This document shows, in pieces, positions 21,096 through 29,584 of a DNA stretch of 36,840 nt. This DNA is from a virus. Positions within the stretch are counted from its first letter, which is position 1. Every line of letters starts with the position of its first letter. A model generated the notes under the pieces. It had not been told where the DNA came from. It made no database searches and worked only from the letters and a program-made list of their open reading frames with translations. The position numbers and the translations under genes were made by a program. The stretch lies in IMG/VR virus record IMGVR_UViG_3300021956_000029, positions 1 to 36,840 of that record, one strand, 5' to 3'.

Positions 21096-23613
21096 GACCT
21101 ATCTGGCAGACCAGTTTCAGCCCGACTTCGGCATTCCTTGGGTGCCCATACCCAAAAAGGAAGAGCTGATGAGCTGGCCGCAGGAAAAGCTGGTGCAGTA
21201 CTTGGCTTTCCGCGAGGAATGCGACCGTAACGCGGTGAACAATCCTGTCGGTCAGGGCTGGATCATGCCTTCGTGGAAGAAGGTGATGGACAACTGGAAG
21301 AAATACCCAGTCATCGTCATCCTGGGTGGCAACCGTTGTCTGCGCGGCGACACACTCATCTACGATCCTGTCCTGAATGTGCATCGCCGCATCGACAGCA
21401 TCAAAGGCAAGCACCACGTCTATGCCTGGGATGGAAAAAAGCGGGTCATAGCCACTGCTGAACAGCCTTTTCAAAAAGGTCGCGGTATGATGGCGGAAGT
21501 GACCCTTTCAACTGGTCAACGATTTGAAGCTTCTCTTGAGCATCGCGTGCTTTCCGCAGCAGGGACTTGGCGCGACGTTGGGTCGTTGCGAGTTGGATCC
21601 TCGCTTTTCCATCCTCAGTCCATTTTGGGCAGCGGCCCTTCAAATCAACCTTCAGGTGCTCCGCATTTGAACGAAACAGCACAAGGTTTGACAGCCGATT
21701 GTCATCCTTCTGGCCGTTTATGTGATGAACAACCTCAGTCGGCAAAAGATAGCGGCCAAGGTGCTTCTCCATCACCAGCCGATGCTCCTGAATGTACTTC
21801 TCCTTCCGGTAATAACCGCCGTTGGCCTTTATTCGTCGCGTCTCATTTAGGCGACGGCATTCAGGATGATCTGGCGTGTAAATATGGATATATCCGTGCC
21901 GATCGACAATCCTGCCGCCCTTCCATTCTGGATGGCCTTCGCCAGCTCGCGGCCCGGTTCGTTGGCATTTTATCCCATGCTTTTTGCAAACCTTGTAAAT
22001 CAGCTTCGCTGTTATGCGACCGTCCAGAGTTTGGCGAAGAGAGTCTGCAATCTGTTGCTGAGTCTCTCCTGAAGCAATTCGAGAGCGGATCTCCTCTATC
22101 GGATAGTTTATTGAGTCATGGTGTGGCATACGTCACAGAGATACGTTTGACGGGAATAGATGTCAAGTGGGATATGACTATTCCCGCCTATGGCTGCTAT
22201 GAAGCTGGCGGTGCGCTTCACCACAACTCCGCAAAATCAACGCTCGCCAGCCGTTTGTGCGTGTGGGCCGCAGGAACCATCCCCAACGCCGAGGTAAGAG
22301 CCTATCACGTCAACGAAGACCGCTCCATTGAGGACCAGCAGCGCATGATTTACGATGCGTTACCGGTAGGCATCAAGGATTTGCCCACCAAGAAGGGCAT
22401 CGCGCACTCGCTTCAGTACTCACAGAAGAACGGCTTTACCGACAACATCTGCATTCTGCCTCCGCTCAAGGCGGGCTACCGTGGCGGCCAGATCAAGTTC
22501 GCCAACTACCGCCAGTATCAGGCCGACGCGCAGGTGGCTGAAGGATTCAAGTCACATTTCATCTGGTGTGACGAGGAATGTCCTCAGAAACTCTTTGAAA
22601 CCCTCCAATACCGAACCATCGACTACCATGGCCGCATTGTACTCACTTTTACTACTCTGTCAGGATGGACTCCGCTGGTGCAGGACATTCTGGGAAAAAC
22701 ACGCACGCTCGAAAGCAAGCACGCGCCCCTACTGGGCCGACCAGTCCCAGTCATCCAAGAGTCCCTTAGCCGACCCGGCACCGTCATCTACTATTTCCAC
22801 ACGGAAGACAACGCGTTCATCGACACGTCGGACTTCATCGCCAAAATCAAAGGCCGTCCGAAAGACGAAATCCTTGCTCGCGCCTACGGCATCCCTACGA
22901 AGAGCGTTTCGTCGGCATTCCCAGGCTTCAACAAGGAAGTAAACGTCATCCCACATGACAACCTGCCGTGGAAGAAAGACCCCGCGTACAAGGTCACGCG
23001 ATACATGGCCGTCGATCCCGCAGGCTCCAAGAACTGGTTCATGCTGTGGGTCGCTATTGACGCAAGCAACACATGGTGGGTGTACCGTGAGTGGCCTGAT
23101 TATGACGATTGGGCGATTGCGGGCAGCACGGCTGAAGGCAAACCGGGCCCAGCTCAACGAGGCACTAAAAAAGGGATTCAAGACTACGTCGAACTCATCA
23201 AGAACTCGGAAGACGGCGAAATTATCTACGAAAGGCTGATTGACCCGCGTCTGGGAGCAGCCGAAAAGCAGACCGCCGAGGGAGCGTCCACCATCATTGG
23301 CGATCTGGACAAGTTTGACATGACGTTCATCCCCGCGCCTGGCGTCCACATCGACGATGGCCTCCAGCTCATCAACAACCTGCTGTCCTACGACGACACG
23401 AAGCCGATTGACTCGCTGAACGCCCCAAAGCTGTTCATCTCCGACCGCTGCACCAACCTCATTTACGCCATGAGCGAGTACACGGCCAAAGGCGGCAAGG
23501 ACGAGGCGACAAAGGACCCGATTGACTGCCTGCGTTACCTATGCGTCTCCAAATGCGAGTTTTACGACGAGAATGACGCGCCCATGGAAGGCGGACGCAC
23601 GTTCTCCTATTAG
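21085..23613 (+). CDS. terL: Terminase large subunit interrupted by an intein
   Basis: 842 residues as translated. I take the ATG at 21085 (MAIKTYLADQ). Residues 1-84 are the N-extein ending GGNR; residues 85-381 are an intein; residue 382 resumes SAKSTLASRL, so splicing restores a Walker A GGNRSAKST. Walker B is FIWCDEE (D496-E497). The nuclease domain begins with AVDPAGS (Asp644) and ends near DPIDCLRYL. The spliced product would be 545 residues, usual for the family. It drives ATP-dependent packaging and cuts concatemers. The portal gene follows 39 bases downstream. Confidence 0.93.
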   Translation: MAIKTYLADQFQPDFGIPWVPIPKKEELMSWPQEKLVQYLAFREECDRNAVNNPVGQGWIMPSWKKVMDNWKKYPVIVILGGNRCLRGDTLIYDPVLNVHRRIDSIKGKHHVYAWDGKKRVIATAEQPFQKGRGMMAEVTLSTGQRFEASLEHRVLSAAGTWRDVGSLRVGSSLFHPQSILGSGPSNQPSGAPHLNETAQGLTADCHPSGRLCDEQPQSAKDSGQGASPSPADAPECTSPSGNNRRWPLFVASHLGDGIQDDLACKYGYIRADRQSCRPSILDGLRQLAARFVGILSHAFCKPCKSASLLCDRPEFGEESLQSVAESLLKQFESGSPLSDSLLSHGVAYVTEIRLTGIDVKWDMTIPAYGCYEAGGALHHNSAKSTLASRLCVWAAGTIPNAEVRAYHVNEDRSIEDQQRMIYDALPVGIKDLPTKKGIAHSLQYSQKNGFTDNICILPPLKAGYRGGQIKFANYRQYQADAQVAEGFKSHFIWCDEECPQKLFETLQYRTIDYHGRIVLTFTTLSGWTPLVQDILGKTRTLESKHAPLLGRPVPVIQESLSRPGTVIYYFHTEDNAFIDTSDFIAKIKGRPKDEILARAYGIPTKSVSSAFPGFNKEVNVIPHDNLPWKKDPAYKVTRYMAVDPAGSKNWFMLWVAIDASNTWWVYREWPDYDDWAIAGSTAEGKPGPAQRGTKKGIQDYVELIKNSEDGEIIYERLIDPRLGAAEKQTAEGASTIIGDLDKFDMTFIPAPGVHIDDGLQLINNLLSYDDTKPIDSLNAPKLFISDRCTNLIYAMSEYTAKGGKDEATKDPIDCLRYLCVSKCEFYDENDAPMEGGRTFSY
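21337..22227 (+). mobile_element. Intein in the terminase Walker A motif (297 aa)
   Basis: It starts with Cys (CLRGDTLIYDPV, block A) and contains block B with the TxxH-type His (ASLEHRVLSAAG, His at 21541). It ends with block F (VKWDMTIPAYGCYEAGG) and block G LHHN, followed by Ser as the +1 nucleophile. The sense strand has no LAGLIDADG or HNH motif; the region between blocks B and F is Ser/Pro/Ala-rich and looks non-natural as protein. That region is covered by an HNH endonuclease gene on the opposite strand. Confidence 0.92.
21446..22129 (-). CDS. HNH homing endonuclease, antisense within the intein
   Basis: 227 residues, read opposite to the terminase and wholly inside the intein. Residues 10-50 look like a DNA-binding helix-turn-helix (EEIRSRIASGETQQQIADSL). 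Residues 115-159 are a textbook HNH_3 domain: EHRLVMEKHLGR, VVHHING (133-139), NRLSNL (144-149), EHL. The C-terminal 60 residues are basic helices, encoded opposite intein block B. The wobble base of each codon in one gene faces the second base of a codon in the other, so both strands are tightly constrained. There is no Shine-Dalgarno sequence before ATG 22129. Confidence 0.88.
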   Translation of the reverse strand: MPHHDSINYPIEEIRSRIASGETQQQIADSLRQTLDGRITAKLIYKVCKKHGIKCQRTGPRAGEGHPEWKGGRIVDRHGYIHIYTPDHPECRRLNETRRIKANGGYYRKEKYIQEHRLVMEKHLGRYLLPTEVVHHINGQKDDNRLSNLVLFRSNAEHLKVDLKGRCPKWTEDGKARIQLATTQRRAKSLLRKARDAQEKLQIVDQLKGSLPPSYRDLFEKAVQQWL

Positions 23614-23652
23614 AGCTTGCCATAAGCTGGGCTAATCCTTAACGCCCATCCC

Positions 23653-25800
23653 ATGAGTTCCCTAGAAGGCGGTAACAGCATTTCACCCATGGACATCGGC
23701 TTGCAGCTTGCGCCTGCCGAAAACAAGGGACCGGATTTCAACGCCCTTAAGTACGCCTTTGAGGACGCGGTACGCAACAACCAGCCGTACATCGACCAAT
23801 GCCGCCTCAATTACGAGACGCGCTACGCCATCTGGAACGGTCAATCGGCTGACGGCAAGAAGCACTACCGCGAAGGCAGTCGCGTAAGCCCCACCCCGTG
23901 GGACGGCGCGTCTGACCTGCGTGTCTTCCTTGTTGACAACATCATCAACAAGAAGGTGGCGATGCAGTGCATGGCGTTCAAGCGGGCCAACCTTTCCGCA
24001 GTGCCTGTAGAGGGCAATGACTTAGCCCGCGCCAATGATGTCAGCAACTTCATGCGCTGGCTCATCAACACGCAGATTCCCGAGGTGGACCGCGAGATTG
24101 AGCTGGCTGCCAACTATCTGAACGAGAAGGGCATCGCGGCGATGGGTGCCTTCTGGGAGAAGCGGCGCGAGAAGACGCTGGTGAACGTGCGTCTGCAAGA
24201 TCTCCAGCAGCAGTTCCCGCAAATCGACATTCAGGCGTTGGTCAATGACGAGAACGCGGCGTCCGACCTCAAAGCCATCTTCCAAGAGCAGTACAACTGC
24301 TCGGCCAGCAAGGCGGGCAAGATGCTGAAGGAGCTGCGAGACACGGGCGAAACCACCGTGCCGATGGACGGCCCCGAGCGTTCGTATCCGGTGCTGCGTG
24401 CCTTCAACCTCGACGAGAACCTGTTCATCCCGTCGTTCTCGCTGGATCTGGAGAACGTGCCCGGCATATACCGCGTGGAATACTTCAGCGCGGAGCAGCT
24501 TCGTGCGATGGTGAATACGGACGGCTGGGATGCGGAATGGGTGGAAAAGGCCATCAAGACCGTTCGCGGCAAGCTCATCACCATCTCGCCGTCCGAGTAC
24601 CTTCAGCCCATCAGCCGCTCGTTCGTCTACACGCAGCAGCGGTTCACGGACAAGATCGGAGTCGTGTACGCCTATCAGCGTTTGTCCGACGAGGATGGCG
24701 TGCCTGGCATCTATTGCACCGTCTTCAACCCGATTCTGCCGCCTGACAGCAACCAGTCTGGCTATGCCAAGAGCAGCCTGCTGGGCTACGCGCACGGCCA
24801 GTATCCGTTCACGCTGTTCCGCCGCGAGTATCTTAGCCGCAAGCTGCACGACAGCCGTGGTCTTCCCGAGCCGGGCAAGCCGTGGCAGGACCAAATCAAG
24901 AGCCACAAGGACGCCCGCATTGACGCGGCCTCCCTTGGCGTGCTGCCGCCGCTCTGCCATCCGCAGGGCCGCCCGCCTGGCCGCTGGGGTCCTGGCTCGC
25001 TCATCTCCGAGCGTCGTCCTGGCGAATACCACTACGCCGACCGTCCGATTCCCGACATGAACACGGACGACTCCGAGAACCGCCTTGAGGCGTCGTTCAA
25101 GGAGTACAACGGCTTTGCCAGCAACGAGGGCGATCCCGCCATCGACCCGATCTTCAACCAGTTTGAGATTGATAAGTTCCTCACCTCGCTGGCCAAGACG
25201 TTCCGTCAGGTCTGGAAGCTCTACAAGCAGTACGGCAACGAGCAGGTGGCTTTCCGCGTAATGGGCGTCCGCACCGCCGACCCGACCCTGTTCAGCAAGG
25301 GCGATGTCAACGAGGACTTTGACTTCTACCTCGCGTGGGATGTCCAGAGCCCCGACTTCAAGAAGATGTCGGAGAAGTGGACCGCCATCATTCAAGGAGC
25401 GCAGACCCTCGACCGCAACGGCGTCGTCAATTGGGCCGAACTCTGTCAGGCGTTCATCTCGTCCATCGACCCGAACATCGCCGAGCGCATCATCCAGCCG
25501 GTCAGCGAGGGCCAGCAGAAGGTGGTCAACGACGAGCACAACGATCTGGCGCAGATTTTCGCGGGCATCCCAAAGAACATCCGAATCGGCACGCCTCCGC
25601 AGCTCGGCTTGCAAGTCATCCAGCAGTACTTGCAGCAGCCTGACGTGCAGCAGCGTTACGCGCAGGACAAGTCGTTCCAAGAGCGCATTAACGCCCGCGC
25701 CAAGCAATACTCCTTCCAGCTAGAGCAGCAAAAAAATGCTCAAATTGGACGCCTTGGAGCAGCAATGCCGGGGCCAATGTCAGCCACAACCAATCAATGA
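23653..25800 (+). CDS. Portal protein
   Basis: 715 residues. The N-terminal region has NYETRYAIWNGQSADGKKHY and SPTPWDGASDLRVFLVDNII, a pattern typical of P22-like and related podovirus portals, followed by long helices (wing and stem) and a Gln-rich C-terminal barrel. Twelve copies would form the DNA channel at the capsid vertex. It sits between the terminase and scaffold genes as expected. The last 29 residues (687-715, SFQLEQQKNAQIGRLGAAMP and on) use A-rich codons, unlike the rest, and are duplicated at the end of the next gene. Confidence 0.85.
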   Translation: MSSLEGGNSISPMDIGLQLAPAENKGPDFNALKYAFEDAVRNNQPYIDQCRLNYETRYAIWNGQSADGKKHYREGSRVSPTPWDGASDLRVFLVDNIINKKVAMQCMAFKRANLSAVPVEGNDLARANDVSNFMRWLINTQIPEVDREIELAANYLNEKGIAAMGAFWEKRREKTLVNVRLQDLQQQFPQIDIQALVNDENAASDLKAIFQEQYNCSASKAGKMLKELRDTGETTVPMDGPERSYPVLRAFNLDENLFIPSFSLDLENVPGIYRVEYFSAEQLRAMVNTDGWDAEWVEKAIKTVRGKLITISPSEYLQPISRSFVYTQQRFTDKIGVVYAYQRLSDEDGVPGIYCTVFNPILPPDSNQSGYAKSSLLGYAHGQYPFTLFRREYLSRKLHDSRGLPEPGKPWQDQIKSHKDARIDAASLGVLPPLCHPQGRPPGRWGPGSLISERRPGEYHYADRPIPDMNTDDSENRLEASFKEYNGFASNEGDPAIDPIFNQFEIDKFLTSLAKTFRQVWKLYKQYGNEQVAFRVMGVRTADPTLFSKGDVNEDFDFYLAWDVQSPDFKKMSEKWTAIIQGAQTLDRNGVVNWAELCQAFISSIDPNIAERIIQPVSEGQQKVVNDEHNDLAQIFAGIPKNIRIGTPPQLGLQVIQQYLQQPDVQQRYAQDKSFQERINARAKQYSFQLEQQKNAQIGRLGAAMPGPMSATTNQ

Positions 25801-26522
25801 GCCTTCTTGAAGAGCTTGGCCTTAAGGGGCCATATTCTAAGTTGAGCAGAGCGGATCAATTGCTCTATCAACGCGAATACCGCAAAAGAAATGCGGAGCT
25901 TTATCGTGAGCGCAACAGGCTTAAGTATGACCCTAAAAAAGCGGCTGAATCGTGGAAGCGTTACAGCGATAAAAATCGGGAAAAACTTAGGGCAAAGCAA
26001 CGCGAGCAATACGCGATAAAAGCCAAGAGTCGCACGGTTAAGAGAAAGTTTCTTACCGACGAAGAACGTAAGGAGTATCAAAAAACATACTCAAATCGTC
26101 GTTATCACTCAGATCCTCAGTATCGAGTGGCTTTGAGGATGCGCACCCGACTCAATGAGTTGCTGAAGAAACGCAATCAGAAGAAATCCAAGACCCTAAA
26201 GATTGATAAAAAAGGGCTCGTTGAATGGATTGAGTCAAAGTTTTTGCCGGGTATGACTTGGGCAAATCATGGAAAAGAGTGGCACATTGACCACATCATT
26301 CCTTGCGCTGAATTTGACCTGACTGATCCCAGGCAAGTTGAACAATGCTTTGGCTATTTTAATCTTCAGCCTCTTTGGAAACGAGATAACATCATCAAGA
26401 GCGACAAGACTTTGAAGCAACAAGAGCTTTCCTTCCAGATGCAGCAGCAGCAGAACGCCGTCACTGGCCGTCTAGGTGCCGCGATGCCTGGCCCAATGCC
26501 CGCTTCCACCAACAATGCCTAA
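25711..26522 (+). repeat. Duplicated portal 3' end flanking an inserted HNH gene
   Basis: The segment 25711-25800 (end of portal) and the segment 26430-26522 (end of the HNH gene) both start TCCTTCCAG and encode nearly the same tail, SFQ...GRLGAAMPGPM.....TN. Their DNA has drifted, mainly in codon choice: the first copy is A-rich, the second GC-rich like the portal body. The second copy also keeps the overlap with the gene at 26515, suggesting that it is the original portal end. Confidence 0.75.
25797..26522 (+). CDS. HNH homing endonuclease inserted at the portal 3' end
   Basis: 241 residues; ATG overlaps the portal stop (ATGA). The N-terminal 110 residues are Lys/Arg/Tyr-rich repeats typical of DNA-contacting regions of phage homing nucleases. 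HIDHIIP (163-169), CF.YFNLQPLWKRDNIIKSDK (184-203) form the HNH active site and metal region. Codons are A/T-rich compared with neighbours, a sign of transfer. Residues 212-241 are not nuclease; they are a second copy of the portal C-terminal tail fused in frame. Confidence 0.88.
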   Translation: MSLLEELGLKGPYSKLSRADQLLYQREYRKRNAELYRERNRLKYDPKKAAESWKRYSDKNREKLRAKQREQYAIKAKSRTVKRKFLTDEERKEYQKTYSNRRYHSDPQYRVALRMRTRLNELLKKRNQKKSKTLKIDKKGLVEWIESKFLPGMTWANHGKEWHIDHIIPCAEFDLTDPRQVEQCFGYFNLQPLWKRDNIIKSDKTLKQQELSFQMQQQQNAVTGRLGAAMPGPMPASTNNA

Positions 26523-26805
26523 GAAACCAATCCTTACTCCCCGCGAACGCTCCGACCGCCTTCAGAACGCCATGGCCACGTTGATCGGCAACGAGGCCTT
26601 TGGCGCGTTCATTGACGAGCTGCGCGAGCAGCAGCGGGCCGCCATGCTGGACAGCATGAGCGACAAGGTGATTGCTTCCGACCGTCTTTCCATGGCTGCA
26701 ATCGGTGAAATGCGTGCCTATGAGGGCGTTATAAGCATGTACGACGACTTCGTGCAGACCAAGCTCGCGCAAGCCGACACAGAAGCCGAATTGCGCGGCA
26801 ATTAG
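26515..26805 (+). CDS. Hypothetical head-region protein, 96 aa
   Basis: I take the ATG at 26515 (MPKKPILTPRERSDRLQNAM), which overlaps the end of the preceding frame (ATGCCTAA). Helical, rich in Arg, Met and Asp, with no membrane segment. Its position between portal and scaffold suggests a minor head component. A terminator follows. Confidence 0.6.
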   Translation: MPKKPILTPRERSDRLQNAMATLIGNEAFGAFIDELREQQRAAMLDSMSDKVIASDRLSMAAIGEMRAYEGVISMYDDFVQTKLAQADTEAELRGN

Positions 26806-26835
26806 GCGGTTAAGTCGCCATTTTGTAAGAAATAG

Positions 26836-26862
26836 GGGCCTGTTTTTCTTACAGGCCCTTTT
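26836..26862 (+). terminator. Rho-independent terminator
   Basis: GGGCCTGT/ACAGGCCC (26836-26843, 26851-26858) with a seven-base loop, followed by four T residues. It separates the packaging genes from the scaffold/capsid genes. Confidence 0.85.
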
Positions 26863-26868
26863 GCTTTG

Positions 26869-26908
26869 TTGGGGAAATTTCCCCAATTAGGAAAAATAAT
26901 CGTTGACA
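26869..26908 (+). promoter_or_regulatory. 18-bp perfect palindrome and possible promoter before the scaffold gene
   Basis: TTGGGGAAATTTCCCCAA at 26869-26886 is a perfect palindrome. TTGACA at 26903-26908 matches a -35 element, but no good -10 is at the expected distance. Together, directly after a terminator and upstream of scaffold and capsid genes, they suggest a regulated late promoter. Confidence 0.35.
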
Positions 26909-26982
26909 GCATGGTGCATTAGTAGAACTGATGGCCGCACTTGGCATCCCGCCATGTCCACAGTCGCTTGAGACTCTAAACC

Positions 26983-28074
26983 ATGCCTAACGAAACAGTT
27001 GAAGCTCCTTCGCAGCCAGTCAGCGCACCCGCGCCCGAGACGCATAGCGATGCCCCGAAAAAATCCAATCTGAGCGTAGCCCAAGCGGCGGCCCGCCTCC
27101 TAAACATGGAGTCGGAAAAAGCCCAAGCGGCGGCGGCGCAGGCGGAGCAGATTGAACAGGCGGAAATCCCGTCTGAATCCATCTCCGAAGTGTCAGAACC
27201 GGCGCAGGCCGAGTCTGCCGTGGCCGAGGAGCCCGAGGCGCAAGCCGAGGAACCCCAAGGCGACGACGTTCCTTCACAAGACATCAGTGACGATCTCAAG
27301 AAGAAGATCGACAAGCGCATCGGGAAAGAGGTTGCCAAACGAAAGGCACTGGAGGCGCAGTTGAACGAGCTGAAGTTGCAGGTGCAAGCCGCGCAGCAGC
27401 AGCAAACGTCAGCCCCGCAGCCGGTGGTCCCACTTCCGCAAGGCGCACCTCCCCTCGCGCAGATCGAATCGGCTTCCGACCTTGTTGCTTTGCAGCAGCA
27501 GGCGAAGGATGCCAAACGATTCGCGCAGGAGCAGCTTGACCGAGACGATTTCGAGCCCGTTCGGGTTGGAGACACCGTTTTGGACAGGAAAGCCCTCAAG
27601 ACCATCATCCGCAACGCGGAACGGACCCTTGAGGACGAGATCCCGCAACGCGCCCAGTTCATCCAGCAGCGGCAGGCGGCGCAGCAATTGGCCTACGAGA
27701 AGTTCCCCTTCCTGAAGGACAAGAGCTCGCCCGAGTATGTACAGGCCCAGCAGGCCTACATGCAGATGCCGTGGCTCAAGAACCTGCCGAATGCCGATTG
27801 GATCATCGGCGTGCAGATTGAAGGCCTCAAAGCCCTTCAGTCGAAGGACAAGAAGGCTGGCAAACCCGCCAAGCCCCAAACGCCCTTCAGCACGAAGCCC
27901 CCGTCGGGGCAGTCGGTTGTCTCTTCAAATGGCGAAGCTCGTACTCCTTCGGGGCAGCGGGCGGCGCAGACGCTTGAGGCCATGCGCTCACAGATGTCCA
28001 AGTCGGGCGGCGTTTCGGCAAACCAGGCAGCCCAGTTCCTTCTGGCGCGCGAACTAGCAAAACAAAATCGTTAA
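26983..28074 (+). CDS. Scaffolding protein
   Basis: 363 residues, acidic and Gln/Ala-rich. An unstructured N-terminus (1-100, many Pro/Glu/Ala) leads to a coiled coil (SDDLKKKIDKRIGKEVAKRK, about 106-145), another Pro/Gln-rich linker, then a C-terminal helical part. This composition, and the place directly before the major capsid gene, are the hallmarks of scaffold proteins that guide procapsid assembly and are then removed. Confidence 0.8.
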   Translation: MPNETVEAPSQPVSAPAPETHSDAPKKSNLSVAQAAARLLNMESEKAQAAAAQAEQIEQAEIPSESISEVSEPAQAESAVAEEPEAQAEEPQGDDVPSQDISDDLKKKIDKRIGKEVAKRKALEAQLNELKLQVQAAQQQQTSAPQPVVPLPQGAPPLAQIESASDLVALQQQAKDAKRFAQEQLDRDDFEPVRVGDTVLDRKALKTIIRNAERTLEDEIPQRAQFIQQRQAAQQLAYEKFPFLKDKSSPEYVQAQQAYMQMPWLKNLPNADWIIGVQIEGLKALQSKDKKAGKPAKPQTPFSTKPPSGQSVVSSNGEARTPSGQRAAQTLEAMRSQMSKSGGVSANQAAQFLLARELAKQNR

Positions 28075-28086
28075 TTTCTCACTACC

Positions 28087-29085
28087 ATGGCTCTAGCCAC
28101 CACTTACAACGTCGCGGGTGACCGCGAAGATCTCACGGATTTTCTGACCATCCTCGCCCCCGAGGACACCCCGAAAATCTCCACGTTCAGCAAGACCAAG
28201 CGCATGACCAACGCCTACCAGGAGTGGCAGGTCGACACGCTGTCGGCTGCCAACTTCTCCGGCGTGCTTGAAGGCCAGGATGTCCTCGCTTTCAGCAACC
28301 AGAGCGTCAACCGCGCCCGTATCGGCAACTACGTCCAGCAGTTCCGCGAGCAGTGGATGGTGTCCCGCCTCCAGGAGGCGTCGGACGTCGCCGGTGTCTC
28401 GTCCGAAGTGGCGCAGTCCAAGATGAAGGCGATGCGCGAACTGAAGCGCGACATCGAAGCCTGCATCGGCTCCGACAATGACCGCCAGCAGGAAGCCCCG
28501 CCGGCCCCGTACAAGCTCCGCGCCCTCGGCAAGTGGATCAGTGCCACGCCGGGTTCGGACGTTCCCGCCGCGTTCCGCACGCCCGCTGGCAACATCAACA
28601 CGGACGCCACGTCCACCCTTGGTGAGTCGGCGTTCAACGATGTGTTCCAGTCCATCTTCCAGCAGGTCGGTGGCCGCCGCAGCTACACGCTGTTCGCGGG
28701 CCCGTCGCTGAAGCGTGCGATCTCCAAGTTCCAGCGTCAGGAAGGCACCACCACGGCGAAGAGCTACATGGTGACCCAGGACGCCACGGAGCACCAGATC
28801 GACCTCGACGTCACCGTGTACGTCGGCGACTTCCACACCGTGACGGTCGTTCCCGACCTGTTCAACGGCATTGTGGACGGCGCGGACATCAGCACGACCA
28901 CCAGCCAGCAGAAGGCGCGTGGTTACGTTATCGACCCCGAGCTGGTCGGCATCGGCTACATGCTCGGCATCGAGTCCAACGAGCTGCCTGACCTCGGCGG
29001 CGGTCGCCGTGGGTTCATCCTCGCGGCCCTCACCCTGATGGTCAAGAACCCGCTCGGCCTCGGCAAGTTCGCCGCGTCCAGCTAA
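28087..29085 (+). CDS. Major capsid protein (DUF5309-type, HK97 fold)
   Basis: 332 residues. The N-terminus GDREDLTDFLTILAPEDTPK (11-30) followed by EWQVDTL matches the DUF5309 capsid family, whose members take the HK97 fold. The C-terminal half is beta-rich with IDPELVGIGYMLGIESNELP. Strong codon bias (GC-rich third positions) fits the most abundant protein. It lies after the scaffold and before a decoration-like gene. Confidence 0.88.
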   Translation: MALATTYNVAGDREDLTDFLTILAPEDTPKISTFSKTKRMTNAYQEWQVDTLSAANFSGVLEGQDVLAFSNQSVNRARIGNYVQQFREQWMVSRLQEASDVAGVSSEVAQSKMKAMRELKRDIEACIGSDNDRQQEAPPAPYKLRALGKWISATPGSDVPAAFRTPAGNINTDATSTLGESAFNDVFQSIFQQVGGRRSYTLFAGPSLKRAISKFQRQEGTTTAKSYMVTQDATEHQIDLDVTVYVGDFHTVTVVPDLFNGIVDGADISTTTSQQKARGYVIDPELVGIGYMLGIESNELPDLGGGRRGFILAALTLMVKNPLGLGKFAASS

Positions 29086-29116
29086 ACCGTAGCCATCAAC
29101 ATAGGAGACACATACC

Positions 29117-29584
29117 ATGGCTGATACAGCAATCACCCTCTCGCGCTCGAAAGCGTACAATCTGTCGCTTCACGAGCAGGCCCGCGGCTTCTCGCACAAG
29201 TTCACCATCCCGTACTCGGATGTCGCGCTTGGCTCGGGCAGCACGGACACCGTCACCGTGACCCTCGGCGCGCTGCCGTCGAACTGGGTCATCAACAACG
29301 CGCTGGTGAACGTCTCGACCGCTTTCGCGGGCACGACGGCCTTCACCGTGCAGGTTGGCACGACCACCGCCACGACCGCCCTCGTCACCGCCCAGTCGGT
29401 GAAGACGGCTGGCGTGCTGGCTGGCGTTCCGACCACGGCCACGCTCATCAAGGCCACCGCGACGACCAACCTGGTCGCCGTGTTCACGAATGCCACGGGT
29501 GGTTCGCCGTCAGCCCTCACGGCTGGCGCGTTGGACATCTACCTGAACATCGTTGACCTGAGCAACCAGCCGAACCTCGGCTAA
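29117..29584 (+). CDS. Probable head decoration protein
   Basis: 155 residues, rich in Thr, Val, Ala and Ser, predicted all-beta (TDTVTVTLGALPSNWVINNA and similar strands). One of the few virion genes with a clear ribosome site (AGGAGA). It directly follows the capsid gene, as decoration or cement proteins do. A strong hairpin follows, so the capsid-decoration message may end here at high level. Confidence 0.65.
   Translation: MADTAITLSRSKAYNLSLHEQARGFSHKFTIPYSDVALGSGSTDTVTVTLGALPSNWVINNALVNVSTAFAGTTAFTVQVGTTTATTALVTAQSVKTAGVLAGVPTTATLIKATATTNLVAVFTNATGGSPSALTAGALDIYLNIVDLSNQPNLG

Noticed and set aside
24022-25707. 561-codon - strand frame opposite the portal gene
   Set aside because: Composition (Val/Leu/Arg/Asp) is that of antisense to GC3-rich coding sequence and no domain is visible. 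This contrasts with the antisense HNH gene in the intein, which has clear motifs.
28093-29160. 355-codon - strand frame opposite the capsid gene
   Set aside because: Antisense shadow of a strongly biased capsid gene with no motif.
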